DNA of 64,000 nucleotides, taken from contig JACSVZ010000007.1 of the NCBI GenBank assembly GCA_014706295.1, positions 3,853,699-3,917,698 on the forward strand. The letters are read 5' to 3'. Under the pieces are notes generated by a model. It saw only the letters and a program-made list of their open reading frames with translations, made no database searches and was not told the DNA's origin. Position numbers and translations under genes: made by a program. Below are positions 11,334-26,100 of the stretch, one piece after another (positions within the stretch are counted from its first letter, which is position 1; every line of letters starts with the position of its first letter). The stretch is from Lycocorax pyrrhopterus obiensis (lineage: Eukaryota > Chordata > Aves > Passeriformes > Paradisaeidae).

Positions 11334-14300
11334 CTAATGATTTACTCTGTTTCTGGTCCCTTGAGATGATCCCAGTAGTGGTCCAATATGAAGCCATACC
11401 CTGCATCTTTCAATAAGTACTCTGCCAGGCTCTTTACACACTGCAAGAAGCTGCTCCTCATCCCCTCTCTGAGAGGCAGCCTGTGTGAAATAGCACAAAT
11501 CAATGGCACAAACCGACAGGAGAATGTTTTGACAGACATCACTAAACGAAGGTGTTATTTTTTTTTATAAATGATCAAGTACAGTTACACATGAATGACC
11601 TTTAACAACTAAAATTCTGAGTCAATAATATCTACATCAATTCAATGTCTTAACTAAACCTCTAAGTCAATATTTTCTATGTCAAGATATAGAAGAATTT
11701 ATGGAAGAAATTTGAAAAAAAAACCCCTCGTTGTTAATGTAAAGCGTTATATTTTTTAAAGACAAGTTTCAGTAGAGAAATAAATGGTCATTTTTATTAC
11801 ATCAGTGGAAACTGTGACTGAAATTTTCTGACTAAAGGATTTTTTCAGTCAGGTCTAAAAGTGCACCCATTAATCATATGCCATGTTTTCAGAGAATACC
11901 AATAAAAATGATCAAAGGAGGCATATTATAAAACAGATCTGGATAAATCATGTAGAGAAAGCAAAATTAGGGTCTGAGGGTTTTTTGATGACACAACAAA
12001 AAGAAAAGGTGGAAAACTTGAAAATTATTGATTTTGTTTTCGATTGCTGCAGAGGTTAATAACTTGATAAAAATCAAGCTGCAACTGTACAGTTGTGTAA
12101 ACATCCAAGAATTTGATAACAAAATTGCAGTAAATCATAAACATTCATATTTTAAGATTTAGATTCAAAGCCATTTTACTATATTGAAGATTCACTGTGA
12201 CCTAATGGGGATCGCATTATCCATCTACCTGCAGAAGCAACGTTACAGCTTCCTTTGAAGCATCTAGTTCTAGATACTGCCAACAAGCAGAACACTGTTG
12301 GGATATCTTTTACTGATACACTATATAGTATAATATATAAAATATTTTCAAAATTTTTGTAACTCCACAGGACAGATAAAAATTAGATAGATCCGTGGTT
12401 TTGCATAAGTACTAAATAAGATTTTCAAATATTCCACTTAGTTGAAATATGCAGGTTGAAGCTGAAAAAAAAAATAACTGGAGTATATAGCAAATACACT
12501 TAAGCAGAAGAGTTTAATCATTGTAGAAAAATTACTTCTCTTGCAAGGGAATGACATCATCATACAAAGTGACATGGAAATTAGAAGTGGCTCTCTAGTT
12601 TCATGATGTGAAACCATTTCTTCGGCAGGTTGTAAAACACTACACATAAATAAATTTATATTACTAGATCCTTCTCTTTAGATTTCAGAATAGAAAAATA
12701 TTTGAGATATAATGGTACAGTTCAAAATATATTTCTCTCTTTTGTGATTTGGTGTTCCATAAGTCTTTCTCTAAACACATTTTAAAGATGGACAAAGAAA
12801 TGAGTCATCTCAGGCTGTGATCAACTGAACTGGAAGAAAAAACAGTGACAGTTGCCTTGGGTTAACCAGCAGAAGCGATGTACATTCAACAATAGCTCTC
12901 AAAACAGAGTCATCTGAAATGTTTACCTCAAAAGCTTTGTGAACCTTTCCAGCATTCTTAGAAATAGCGATAAGGAGTAAGAGTTTGTTATAAACATTTC
13001 CTTGATTTATTCCGGTAACCAACAGAACAGGAGATCTTTGAATACATAACCTCCCTAAAGACTGATTTTTAAAATAATGTTATTTAATGCAGTTGATGAT
13101 TTTCATTAACCGCATTATTGCAAACATTTCAAGTTTGCCATCATAAACACAATTATTAAGTCTCCAATAAATCAGCATCTGCAGAGAATCCCTTACTATG
13201 AAAAACGGTGCAGGCTTTAGTTATGAAGGTCTATTTATTTTAATCAGTGTCTGCCACAGCTTGTAGCTTTGTCAAAGCATGACAGTTTCTTCAGGCTCTG
13301 CAACAGAAATCTAATGCAATCTAGAAAAACACAAGGGCAATTCAATGACTGAATCAGAACTCAGTTTCAGTGTTATTGTAAGAAACTATGAAATTATTTT
13401 ACAAATGTCACCTTCACCACTTAAGTACATTGAACTTAGTAGTAGGCTGCAAACTGTTGTCAACACTGCAGAAAACCTGTTGTGCCACACGCAGCTGCTC
13501 AGTTCAGAGAGGAACTGTGAACCTCCGTGTCTTTTCAGAAAAGTTATTATCTCAAATAAGGTACACCATTAACAGGTAAACAGGTAAACTCAGTCATTGC
13601 TGTTATCACCACATCCAGCATTTTGATTCAAGTAACACAATTGTTTTACTCGAGCTCCAGAGCCACTTCTAACAGAAAGGTATCTTCACCTGGAGTAATT
13701 CACTAAAAAGTGCTGCTTTAGTGAACTGATACAGAGTTGTGGCAATGTTAACCTCTGAAGAACACTGCTGAGAAAGCACTGTCTGAAACTGGAATTGTTT
13801 TCACAGCCACATGAACCTATATGAAATAGCAGTAATATCAAAATGGCACAAATCATATATACGGATACTAAGGTAGTGAACAGGTAGTGCCACAGGATTT
13901 ACACGTGGTTTATGTCATGGCATTCATCACAGAACTTGAAATGTATCAACATTCATTCTGTCTTTTCACTCTAAGCCACAAATCCCCACATTTTGCGGGT
14001 GGCAGTAGGAATTTTTCTAATGTACTTTATAGGTTACAAAATGATACCTTTGTTCAACAGAACCCTTTCCTTGAAGAGATTTATATTGCATTAGTGAGGG
14101 TGTCAAAAGAGCCTCCGTAGCCAGCATTTGGTTTTATGCTTGCTTTAATCTCTTACACATGAGAAGATGGCAGAGTTGAGGATAGCAATTACAGCTGAGC
14201 AAATATAATAAATTAAATACAAGACAAAGTTCCTGTTCAACCACAAAATTTCAGCCTAATATTTGGAAACCTAAATTAAACATATTAAACGTCAGTGACT

Positions 14301-16202
14301 ATTCAACTAGGCTATGAAGTCCCTAGGGAGCTACGAGCCCACATTTTCTGTTCCACCAGAGATGAAGACCTAACCTTTTGTATCATCTGACCACTCTTTT
14401 GGTTCTATACATCAATTGCTCTTTACTCTCACAGAAGGTATTTCTTAACTTACTGGGTATTGAAATAATCAATCATACCTGCATTGCCATTGATTAAAAA
14501 GCTGCTTGAATTTTGCTAATCCTCTGTGGTATTTTTGTAGAATAAGGATTTTTCACAATAATAAAGGATGTGAATTCCAAAATGGCTTGCAACTGCTTAA
14601 ATATTTGTTATAGAAAAATGTAACTCAGAATTTTACAAAAGAATAGGTCCTGTGTTTTCTTGCAAATTTTCCATTATTTGGTATCTAGAAATTTTTATAA
14701 AACTCTGCTAAATACAGTTTGTTTTCTGTGGGGTTTTTTCTTGTTTTGGTTAGTTTGGGGCTTTGGTTTTTTTTTTTTATTTTAATGCTGACTGATTTTT
14801 TTCCTTCCAAAGAAGTAGTAGTAGTAGTAGAAGTCTGATTCTATTCTAGTGACATTACTACTATTTTCAAGATCAGAAGGGGTTCCTCTTCAAGTTGTGC
14901 TTCTTATTTGCCACTGTGGACGTTTTCCAGTAATAAAAAATTTTTTCCAGATCAGTATTTTCCAGAGTAATCATGCTATAAGTAGCATCATTGCTCCTAG
15001 CCTGATACATTTTCTGCTCATGTTCTGTTTTTTTCAGATTGTTACAAGGCCAAAAACCAGTTCAGATATTAGTTTTTTCTTTTATTTTTTTTCTTTTTTT
15101 TTTCCCAAGAGAAACCAATCTGGATTTTTCTAAAAATAATCAGGAAGCTTGAAAAATGTCAAAATTGATGAAAAGGAATATATATTTTTAATTACAAAGT
15201 GCTTTTCTAACAGATCTGTTTGGACTTTTTGTTTAAAAAATTGAGAAACATCGGAAACCTATTGAAAACAAATTAAAAAAAAAATTCTGTTCTGACCGGT
15301 GTTGATAAGTAGTTCTATTCAAACAAGCATTCTCTGTGGCAGCTGATAAAATAGAAAATGGAAAGAGAAGCATTTGAATGCACTTATGGTAATTTCTCTT
15401 TAAACTTTGAACTACAGATGGATAAAATTAAGGCTAAATCTCATCTCAAAATGAACTTTAAATAAAAACGTATTTGCAATTCGTATCCAAATTCTAAAAT
15501 ACTTTCTCATCACCAATTTAATCTCACAGCTTGACAGATTGCCCTGTTCTATACACAGATAATGAATTGTCACTGCTGGAGAGGGCTGGAAATTTGCCAG
15601 CACCCTAATAAATAGGTCAGGAAAAGGTAGGAGGAGCCAGAGCAGTGGTTGTGATACACAGCCATCAGTGTTTTAAACAGTGATAATGGGAAAAAACACA
15701 TCAGAGGGGGAAGAGAAAGGCCTGTGTCCTTCCTTTTGGGTATGTCTTAAACTGTTTGCAATCTTCTCTGTTTCACTTTCACAACTAAATTTTCATGCTC
15801 TAATTGCTAGTTAAGTTAATATAATTGCACAGATATCTTCAGATGGTTTCTCTGAAAAACTTATCTGGATTTTTACTTCAAAATCGAAATCATATTCAAT
15901 TTACATCTATTTCACCAGTGCAAAAGGCACTTAACGTTTGTGAAATGATTAATTTATTTCAACTGTTACATGTTTCTGTTATTACTTGTCCTTTGGTATC
16001 TAAATCATGTAATTCTTTAGGGATAATTTTCCAGAGAACTTCCACTGACGTCAATAAGAGATCTGTGAATTTATGGCAGAATAGTCTTAGCATGAAGTTT
16101 GCTCATATGGGACTAAGTTGGCCTTATATTTCAGTATTCTTGGCCTGTAGAAGCAGCTTTTTACTAATCAGCAATGCCAGCCTATTAAAGTTCTACTATT
16201 TA
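11334..16202. other. Non-coding spacer between the inverted arms
   Basis: AT-rich sequence without recognised genes or mobile elements. Simple-sequence tracts include a short (AGT)n at 14814-14831 and T-rich runs near 15060-15115. The 142-codon frame 15825-16253 runs into a CR1 remnant, starts at a non-ATG codon and shows no domain, so it is not called as a gene. Confidence 0.6.
14814..14831. repeat. (AGT)n microsatellite
   Basis: About six uninterrupted AGT units. Confidence 0.9.
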
Positions 16203-16750
16203 CCATGGCAGGAGGGTTGGAACTCGATGGTGCTTAAGGTCCCTTCCAACTGAAACAATTCTATGATTCTAGGATTTTAAGAGTTTCATTCTTAAAAGCT
16301 GAATAAGTTGTCATTTCAGTGTGATGATAAAGAAACAGAAAAAGAAATGTCAATCTTTTCCTCAGTCCACAAATCTTAGGGCTAATTTCCTCCAGGTAAT
16401 GAATGATTCCATGGAAGTAAAAGAGTATTCTCCTTATTTTCAGTTTTGTACATGGCTTGCAATACTTCTGATTCTCTAACCAGAATAAGCCTTCCAGTCA
16501 CTAAATTACTGTGCATGCATGGGAAAAGCATGTGTCTTGAGGTTTGGAACTGAAATAGTTTTGTTTTTTGTTTCTATGGAAAATGAAATGTAGTTCACTC
16601 AGAGAGCAAGCTGCCCCTCTTGTCTCACATACAGCATAGAGACCTTAATTTGCTAATTAGCCAATAGCTAGTGGAAAAAGTAACTTCAAAAAATATAAAA
16701 TATTGTGAATTTGAAGAGAAGAAATCCAGCACATTAGGATTACATCTTGA
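16203..16750 (-). repeat. Inverted duplication, right arm
   Basis: Reverse complement of 10250-10787. The identical core is 16340-16510. Between the arms lie about 5.4 kb. The arm begins inside a CR1 tail (16205-16273) and ends in single-copy sequence near 16745, where similarity to 10250 fades. Confidence 0.9.
16205..16273 (+). mobile_element. CR1 LINE 3' tail fragment
   Basis: About 69 bp: CATGGCAGGAGGGTTGGAAC, then TTAAGGTCCCTTCCAAC and the tail ATTCTATGATTCTAGG. The breakpoint at about 16205 matches a position inside the left-arm CR1 at about 10787, so the truncation is probably the duplication boundary and not a separate CR1 insertion. Confidence 0.85.
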
Positions 16751-17494
16751 GTAGAAAACACATGGTTGAAGATGAAAGTGCAAGCAAAGGTTAGCACTCA
16801 GCTATCACCTCTTGGGTTATTGGTATCAGACATTTCTCATTACCAGTCTCAGCAGTTCCACTTGCTGTCAAATATCAGTTCTGGTGTCATGAATTTTAAG
16901 CTCCTTTTTGCTTCCAGGAGCTACCATTCATAAAACAGTGAATCAAATTTTAACAAAGTTTCCCTTATTAATTCTTATGTTCCCTGTATTCCTCAAAAGC
17001 TACCGAAACAGCTGTTTCTTCTCTTTTGTCTGATTCTAAACTGAAAAGAGATTTTACCAGATTAGTCCTTACGTTCATGCAAACACACAAATCAAGAGGC
17101 ACATAGTAAATGAAAAAATCCTCATCACTTTATCAGTGTCAATGTACATCCCTGATTCCCCAGGATTCCACAGTAAACCCATAGATTAAAGAACCAATAG
17201 AAAATTAGAATGGTAGAGAAAAGTGTTGAGAGTTCAGCTCACCATTCCCTCTCATATTCTGCCTCCTCCATGATAGGTAGAACAGAAAGGAGGAAGAAAG
17301 AAATAATCTGTGAGCTGCTTCTGCTCTGCCTCTGTCTTCCAGTATCCCTGAGAAACTACCCCAACAGAGGGATTTAACAGCATTGCAACATACTGAATCA
17401 TCCTACGAACCTAAACTCAGAAAAAAAAAGTCAGAATATATATGTGTGTTTATATATATTAAGTGAATCACTTGAACATATGTGAATATAATTC

Positions 17495-17524
17495 TTTCTC
17501 TCTCTCCATATATATATATATATA
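17495..17524. repeat. Compound (CT)n(AT)n microsatellite
   Basis: A CT tract (17495-17506) is followed by a run of AT dinucleotides to 17524. Confidence 0.9.
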
Positions 17525-20500
17525 CAAGGACATGCAGGCACACAGAAACATGGACACACTTCACAAGAGTTAACAATTTGATTTGGCTGTTGATGTTTTC
17601 TGACCAGCAATAAAGCTGTACAGTTGGCTCCCAAATTCTTCAAATCCTCCCAAATCCCAAATCCTTCCCAAATCCTCCACCAGTCTAACTTATTCAACCT
17701 GTTCTTATGATATGGAAGTTTTCAAAAATTATGATCATGTTAAACATCCAATGCATTGTATTGGCTTCTAATATTTTCCTCCATTTATAGCTGAGAAAAA
17801 ACCAAACAGTTGAGAATTATGTAATTCTGAATCAATCTTGTACTTTAATTTGTCAGCCTAGTGAAGATTTTAGAGTCTTTCTCAAATAATTTGGTTCTCT
17901 GATGATTTATTGTATTCTGAGCTTCTTGGTCAAATACCATTACAAGAGATACCTGTTTAAAACTACCAATTAACACCAATTAGTATAACAGTACCACATG
18001 TCCAAATTATTTAATTACTACAGATTTGTGAAAAATTCCTTGGCAAATAGTACAAAGACAGTATTATGCATTACTTTTCACTGCAGAAATCAGAAACTAC
18101 GATTTAGGATATGAATACATTATTTAGCCAGGTGGCTTTTTCTAATATTACTTTTTAATTTAAAATGAATCCTGATCTTACCATTCTTTCAATAATCTTG
18201 CTGTAAGTATTAGCAAGCTTTCTGTTGCTCACCAGTGCTTTTAAAAAGCAGATGGGTTCATTGAAAATGAACTCCCCTCTCAAAAAGCTGAGTAGTTACT
18301 TCCATCAGTCAACAACAATCTCCACATACTTTTGTGCCTCTCTTGTGCACAGAATCTCTCACCAAGCCATACTATACAGACTTTTCACCACCCTTTTATT
18401 ATGCCATCCAAATGTCACTTTGAGCTATTTTAATCTTGGGGCACATTAAATATTTGTGAGTATTTTAGATAGTAAGTAGGGCAAGTTATTTTCTGCAGAA
18501 ATAGTATTTACTGTGCATGTGGGTGGTTGTTTTTATTCCTTGATTTATTCCACGAATAAGACATGTTGGGTCTTTCAGCCTGTGAAATATGGCACAGGAA
18601 TTTACATCTCCTCAGAACTGACAGTGACTGTCAAGCACAGTGATCCCTAGCTGACAGTGACAGCTGGCAAAAGTCCTTCAAGAGTTAAAGATGAATAAAA
18701 GGTTCTAAAATATGAATCTGGAAACAGTTTTACAGAGTGAAGCTTGTTTGAAGATGTGACATCCCATTTTGCAAAATTGCAATCTGATAGGTAATACTCA
18801 AAACAATTTCCTAAAAGAAAAACGACTGCAGAAATTTAAGGTAGGAACATAAGCAATCCGGTATCTAAAGCTAAGGGAAATCTCTTTTCATACAAGCTGC
18901 AATTTGAAATTAGTCAGATTTGATAGATTGTTACCAGCAAAAACTGAAGAAAAAAAAAAAGAATACCCAAAACCTTACCAAAACAAGACCAGTTATTTCA
19001 GATATTTTTCTCGGTATTTCTGCATATTCACCAGAATGACTGGCCAAGCATAATCTCCCTGAGGGACTCAGTTATGCTTGACAAATCAGAGATGATATGG
19101 CTTTGCTTATATACTCTTGAAGCATGAACTCACTCTCCTATTTACAGGCTTGTTTGCTGGATTTCATTTTTGTATTAGCTTTTCAAATGTGGAATAATAT
19201 TAATGTTTATAGAACCTGAAAATACCCCTATAATCAACACTTTCATTATCTCCAAAAATTATAGCAGAGACTTTTATACAGGGAATTGGAACAAATACAA
19301 AGAGACTTTTAAAGAAAAATATGTTATGACTAACTAGTCCAGTGTAAAGCATATCAGAGAAATTACTTTCCTTCAACTCACTGTTTTGGCCTACTACTCT
19401 TCAAGTACAATGAAAACAAATTAACATCACAGTTGCACTTCAAGGAAAGTTCTACAAGAGTTTACATGGATGATGCAAAACGTCTGGCAATGAATACTGA
19501 AACAGCCTATGTGCATTTCTGATTCTACTGATGTATTACCATAGGGTAAAAAAAGACTTACTTTTAATGAAAAACGCAGCTAACACAGGCTTCTTATGCT
19601 GAAAGTATCCTCAGTATTCTACCTTTTTGCAAAGAACCTAAACACTGCTTAAAATTAATATATTTTATAAGGCACTACTGCAGTTGAATTTTGGTTGGCA
19701 TGGGGGCCAGAGAATTGTTAATTAAAAAGACTAAACTACTTCCTGTGATGTGCTGTAATAGCCTATTTGTAAGTACCTAGCTAAGGCTGCAGCTCAAAAG
19801 TAAAAAAAAAATAATGGACAATAAAATATACGGATGTTGTCAGATTTCAGACCTTCTCAGGGAGAAACTTTCAGTTTTTTCACATCTCTTTCCTGAATCC
19901 TTTGTAATGTCTTGCTCTAATTTTTGATGTCTGGAACTAGAGATGGAATTCCAATAACATTCTTGTCACTGCAGGGATAATACAGATGAAGTATTTTCTC
20001 CCCACTTCTAAAGGATATTCCTCTAATAATTTAAGGATTACAGCTGCTGGTTTTAATATAACTCTGCAAAACATATTGACAGCTCCTGACAGTTTCATTC
20101 TGAGTTTTGTTTCCATGAATGCAGGATATCCAAAACCAAATTATGCATCATAAAAAATACATTATGAATTTTTTTCCTGATGTAACAGATACCTCTACAA
20201 GGCTTTGGATTCCAATGCATTCACTCTCTAAATGAGCTTTCCTAGTGCATAATAGCAAAATAAATAATTCTGTGATGCTTATGGCTGATGAAAAAAAGGA
20301 AAATGAAACTGATTCAAGGCCATAAAACCTGTTTCTGGGAAGGACTAATGCAAGTCATACATCCTGATTGGCCTCTCCATCTCCATAATGAATAAACCAA
20401 AGAATTCTGAAAGAACCAATTTGGCCTTGATAATTTCAAGTGGCAAGTCCAGTCTTTGTGATAAATTCAGTCATCACTCATCAGTCATGCTTCACCAGTG

Positions 20501-23125
20501 TCACTGCCTGAAAATATATCCCAGACCAAGCCTTGATTCTCACCGTATCTTTCTCAGCCACTACTTACAACATCAGAAGATCAGAAATGTCCTTCAAGTT
20601 TCCCCTTTCCGTTATGGTTATTTATGTACCATAACAGATGCAAATGACAAATTTCTAGAGTAGCAAGTTTTCTCTAGAAAATGCCCTATGGGTTTGGTCT
20701 GAATTGTGGAGATTGATGAGTTTGCACAGGATTAAAGGCAAAAAGCCTACAAACCAAGCCTGGATTCTTTCAAGGAGCATAAGGGTCCAGATCCATTTAG
20801 AAAACCAATTCAACAGCAATCTGTATCAAGCTGGATTTTGGAAACATTTAAGAGACACCAAAATTATATGGAAAATCCAATTGGTGAATTTCTACATAAA
20901 TTATTCTTGGCTTGCAGGCTTCCCAAACCAGGAAAATCCTCAAGATGCTTTAAGCAGAGGCATCTTGGAGACCCATTCCCAATTTTTCATAGTGTCTAAA
21001 AGGAGATAACAATGGTACCGGCTTTCTACATTTTTACTATAAAACCAGGAAGCCCAAATCCTTGGATTTTCAATTAGAATCCCAGCTTTGGGATTTCAGA
21101 CAGCCAACAGCAACAATAACGCTAATAGCTTCCATTTCTTTCTTCTGTTCCAGAGGCCTTGAGAGAATATTTATTTAAGAAATAACATATATATTTGGTT
21201 TCCATAACAACATTTTCTGCACGGCGATAAGTATAAAAACAAATTAACCCTGCCAATCCTAGTGTCCTCAAGCAGACAGTTCTGTCCTCAGACACCATTT
21301 TTAATTGGCATTTAAAGAATAAGCTGATTTTTCATATGTTAGGCATTTTTTATCTTCAGAGTATGAATTTTCTGAATTTATCCCTTTTGGGTTTTTTTTT
21401 TCCCATAGAGATCAGACACGCAAGTTCAATACATCTCCCTTATCTACATCCTGCTGGGTATTTCAAAATATCTTATCATACATAACAAGCAACTTCTTAA
21501 ATTTCTTCTATTACTTGTATACTACCTTAAGGGTCATGTATTTCATTCCAGTGTTACATTTAGGAAGATCTGGCACAACATCCAGGATGTCAAATGGTTC
21601 TGATGAGATCCTAAATTAATTTTTAGAATATTAAATGTACCGCATTTTCTGCAAGTACCAGACAGAATTCCTGGTTCAGATATTTCTTACTAAAATAGAA
21701 CTGGGTTAACAGAAGGTAGTGTGCAGTTGGTGTCAAAAGAATGACATGTTCAGAAAAAAAGAGAAAAAAGGAGAAAAAGTAATGACTTTTCCTAGTCTGG
21801 TCTTGTTTGAAAGAGAGACAAACCGTTTCTTTCTTCTAGGAAGTGCATAGCCATATCCTGTATATAACATCTAAGACTTGGGGTGTGCTGTTGGAAATGT
21901 TCCGTACACAGTCACGGCAAGGACACTGACATAAATTCATACTTTCAATAATCTGATCCAATTTTCCAGATATTTCATAACCACAACGGGCTCCATCCAA
22001 CAGCCTCCTGCAGTAGAGTCCTATTTCTTTTTACCTACTGATTTCCAAATCTTTCCCAGTAGGGGAAAGATGGATGGTAAAAAACATCATTACTGTTATG
22101 TTATGCTGACTTTTGTAGAGGAAAGTAAGGAAAGAAGCCATAAAACCTTCTCTATTTTCAAATTTCTGGTCAAGAAAGACTCACAGAAACTGATAATAGA
22201 AAAGCAGCCCCTTAGTTTAGTTTCTTAGAAATCCCACATGGTGATGATTTTACAGGGAGTTGTTGTGGATGTTTACCTTGTTTTGAATTTGTGCCCTGTT
22301 TAATGTCTGCCAAATGGAAGTTTATTTATGCACTTACAAACCTGTTCATGCATTTCCCAATGAAGCTTTTATAGAATATGTTCAGCTACAAGTATAAGGC
22401 CTCCCACGAGTGAAGCACTTTAAGATCCTGCCACCTGTGGATCTATTCTCATTTGTGAAGGTACTGCCACGTGAGAACGGTTTGCACATGTAAAGGAGGA
22501 ATAAAAAAAAGTTAAATTCATGGTCGCTGAAACTTAAATCTTCAAAAAATCTATGTCAAAGAAAGCTACTAGCATCCATTTATGAAAGGGTCAAATACAG
22601 CAAGTTTACCTTTAAAAAAGCACTTACAATCTCAAGGAGAAATGAGATTCAGATTCCAGTTTTGTCTTTTAATGACTGCCCCTTCATAAAGTAAGCATTT
22701 ACCTTGGCGGTCAAGAATGACACTAAATTGCATAAGAATTGCAACTTCACTAGTGAGTGATTTCTAAAGGCCGCAAAGACTGAATAGGGTATAAACCAGA
22801 GATGCTTGAAATCTGTTGATTATGCCATATTTAACCAGTTAACAACCCAATTCACTGCTGAAAACACCTCAGCTCATGTTGTTTAGAATTCTGAACAGAA
22901 AATATTCCCTTTTCAAGTGAATATTTCCATTAGCTTTCCAGGGGTCTTCCCTAACATTTAATTTTCCTACTGGTTTACTGTCAATTAATATAATATTTAA
23001 TACTTACAGTGAAAATTTTACTTTTCACAAGTGCCGTGGCATGCAGTTGCAGTAGTTGAGACAGGCATCAAATATACATATATATGCTATAAAATTTTTT
23101 AAAAAAATGTATGTGTGTATACATA

Positions 23126-23142
23126 CGTGTGTGTGTGTGTGT
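23126..23142. repeat. (GT)n microsatellite
   Basis: About eight GT units, preceded by TATGTGTGTATACATAC-type sequence and an A/T palindromic stretch near 23090-23107. Confidence 0.85.
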
Positions 23143-26100
23143 TTTCCATAAAAACAGTGACACACACAGTTTTTATGGGAGAATTGCTGAACCGCTGCTG
23201 CTGTAAACCAGAAGGGCAAAAATACAAAGCAGTTCCCAGAAGTGACCAGTGAGTGCCATCATCCACACAGGGCAGTGTAGCAATTACAGCAAAAAGCAGA
23301 AAAAGACCAAGTAGAACCTTTTGTATTTTAGAAAGTGCAAAAGTGTGTTCAGCCCCTGCTCTCCAGGGCACAGCTGCTACTTTTGGCTGCTATTTCTAGC
23401 AGGAGTAGTCTGGATCCACTCACATAGAAAAAGAATTAAGGGAGTATGTTATACATAAAGGATTCCTATTTTTGTAACTTTTACTTCAGCATACACACCT
23501 GCCTGTGAACAGAACAGAACTAACCAAATACATTTCTTCAGGAGGCAGGTTTCTCAGGGAGACAGAGCATGCTACTGATGTTGTCCATTTTGCACAAACC
23601 AGGTTAAAAGCTGTGTCATTACACACCTCAGTCACCTCAAAGAGTGGAAATTAGCTGAAGGAGGGAGAACAACCTCAGGGTAAGACCTCCTTGCCATGGT
23701 ACAACTGTTGACATGAAGTACTAGCTTTCAAGATTTGTCTTTGTAAAATGTAATGCCATTTGTAAATAACTGAAATTATCTGTAGAAAAATCCCCTATGT
23801 CCATGAGGATTATTTTCAGTCAAAATCATTGTATGATTTCCTGGAATGCTAAAAATAAGGCCGATTTCATAGAGCACAGCTTTCCTCTGCTTTTCTTTTT
23901 AAAAAAGCTGTTCACCATATAACCCTAGGAGCTACTAACGTTTTGAAGGCAAACAAAGACAAATCCATTCTTCAATGCTTTAGCAAATGAACTGCAATAA
24001 GCCCTTCATCTCATAATCCATTAGGCATAATTGGCTCTATGCATGTAGATGGATGAACCATCACCTGGTAGTTGTCCTACATAGTATTCAGACCAAGCAT
24101 TCATTATAACATTCAAACCAGGAATATATATCAAAACAGATGATTTTGCTGGGAAGCATGTGATGCAAATAGGATTATCTTCATGATCCAGGTCTGGACA
24201 AAAATCATGAATGAATTTTTGTATTTTCTTTTTCTTAATTACATAAAGGGCAACAACACTTTAATGGAAAGCAATGCATTTTTTCCTACTACCTCCTTCT
24301 CCTTCAGAACAGTTTGTGCAACACCAAAAGAGCAGAGGAAAGAGAGCAGATGGTGAAAGATGCACCCTCCGCACAGCAGCCCAAAGTCTCAATTTAAACA
24401 CTCCAGAGAAGGGCAGGCGCTTCAGCAGCTGCTGGTGATCATAGGAGCTCTGCTATACAGGCTGAATTAATCCAAGGATCCCAACACAAAAGGTTTCTGA
24501 TATACCTGCAGCTCGACAAGGTTGACAAATGTTTAATGTCTTTTAATTCTGGGTTAAGAATTCTGCATCCTTTACACTCAGTTAATAATACTGCTTAACT
24601 GAAGTCAAATAAAAATTCATTGCAGTACCTATAAATATAGGTACTTTGTGCAAGATGCAACAGAAAATTGTTATTTTAGAAGAATGCATACACATTTAAA
24701 TATCTTAAACACATTTAAGAAAATGTGCTGTCATTTCCAGACAGAACTTTTCCAGCTTTCTCTGCAATACTTTCCAGTCTCAGAGTTTCAAAGGCTATGC
24801 TGTTCATATAGGAAAATTTAGAGCATTTCCATTCAAATAAAGCTCAGCATTAGCATATGCAGTCCTCAGCCTGAAAATGAGGTTGCCAGGGGATTACAGT
24901 GTGCTATTCCAAGAGAAGAATAAAATAGTAATTCTACATATTATAAGTTTCTAACTGGAATCAACTGTAACCATAAAGATCTAGTCACAAAACCATCTTT
25001 CCTTAATGAGAAAGAACTGTGTAAGCAAGAATTTTTCTTATGTTTTAACAGCAGATGTTACTAGCTCCAGAACGCAGGTATTAGTTTTAAAAGGCACAAA
25101 GCATAGTATTTTTATAAAATTCTGTTGCCAAGTTACCCATGGGACATTTTTTTTTGATGCTGGGTGCATCAGTGCCATTCTCAGTCACCTGACCATAGCC
25201 ACAGGTAGATGAGAGCAGACCTTGAATCAGCTCTCCTGCCCACTCACTCCTGCTTGCTAGCTTCACCTGCTATATTTCTGCTCATTTTATTTTCTATTCT
25301 TGCACCTGGATGTGCACTGGACCTCTAGAACCACAAAGAATCTCAAAGGAGTAATTTCTGTGAATAAATGCTTCTTCCACAGTTCACTCAAGAGTGCTGC
25401 ATCCATTCATCACTTAAAAGCTGAAACTTTGAATACATAAGGACAATATAATCTCCCTCATCCCTCCACTGGATTAACACCATTCCGCAAAAAAAAAGGT
25501 TGGAACAAAAAAGATTGAAAACACCTGCCATCCGATGAAATGAAAGGATTATTATATTTATAGTCATGAGAATTTTTCCCGTTTTTTTAAATTAGTCTCT
25601 TAACATGGGACATGACCATTTTCCTCTGAATATGTCTGGGTGTCAATACGTTGTTAAAGTATCTCAAAAAGAAGAACATACCAAAAGATAGGGCAAAACT
25701 CAGTCAATTCTAAATTAATCAAATTTTTTTGCCAGATACCCCCTCAGTTTAATTACAGAATGAGTCATGTTTAACTATCCTTCTAGGTTACAAATGGAGA
25801 GTTCCTAAAATTTTATTCTGTGTATATGAATAATATATGTGAATATGTAACACTCTTACAAATATTTTTTTTTTAATATAATGCTGCTGATAATGCACAT
25901 AGTCCCAAAATGAGAACAATGTTTATTTGGATTCCTGAGATAAAGGAGACATGTTATTACTATGTAATGTGTTTTGCTTTTCAGAATAGAAATACAAATC
26001 AGATTATTTCAGATAATACTCTGAAACTAAGGAAAACTTGTATGATTGTATTAAAACCTGGAATGAAATAATCTTAAAGAATCATTTGAAACTATTTGAT

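Noticed and set aside
15825..16253. 142-codon plus-strand frame
   Set aside because: Starts at a TTG, runs into a CR1 tail and shows no domain.
23070..23145. Possible hairpin RNA from the TATA/GT palindromic stretch
   Set aside because: Low-complexity dinucleotide repeats fold by themselves; there is no stable unique stem typical of a miRNA.
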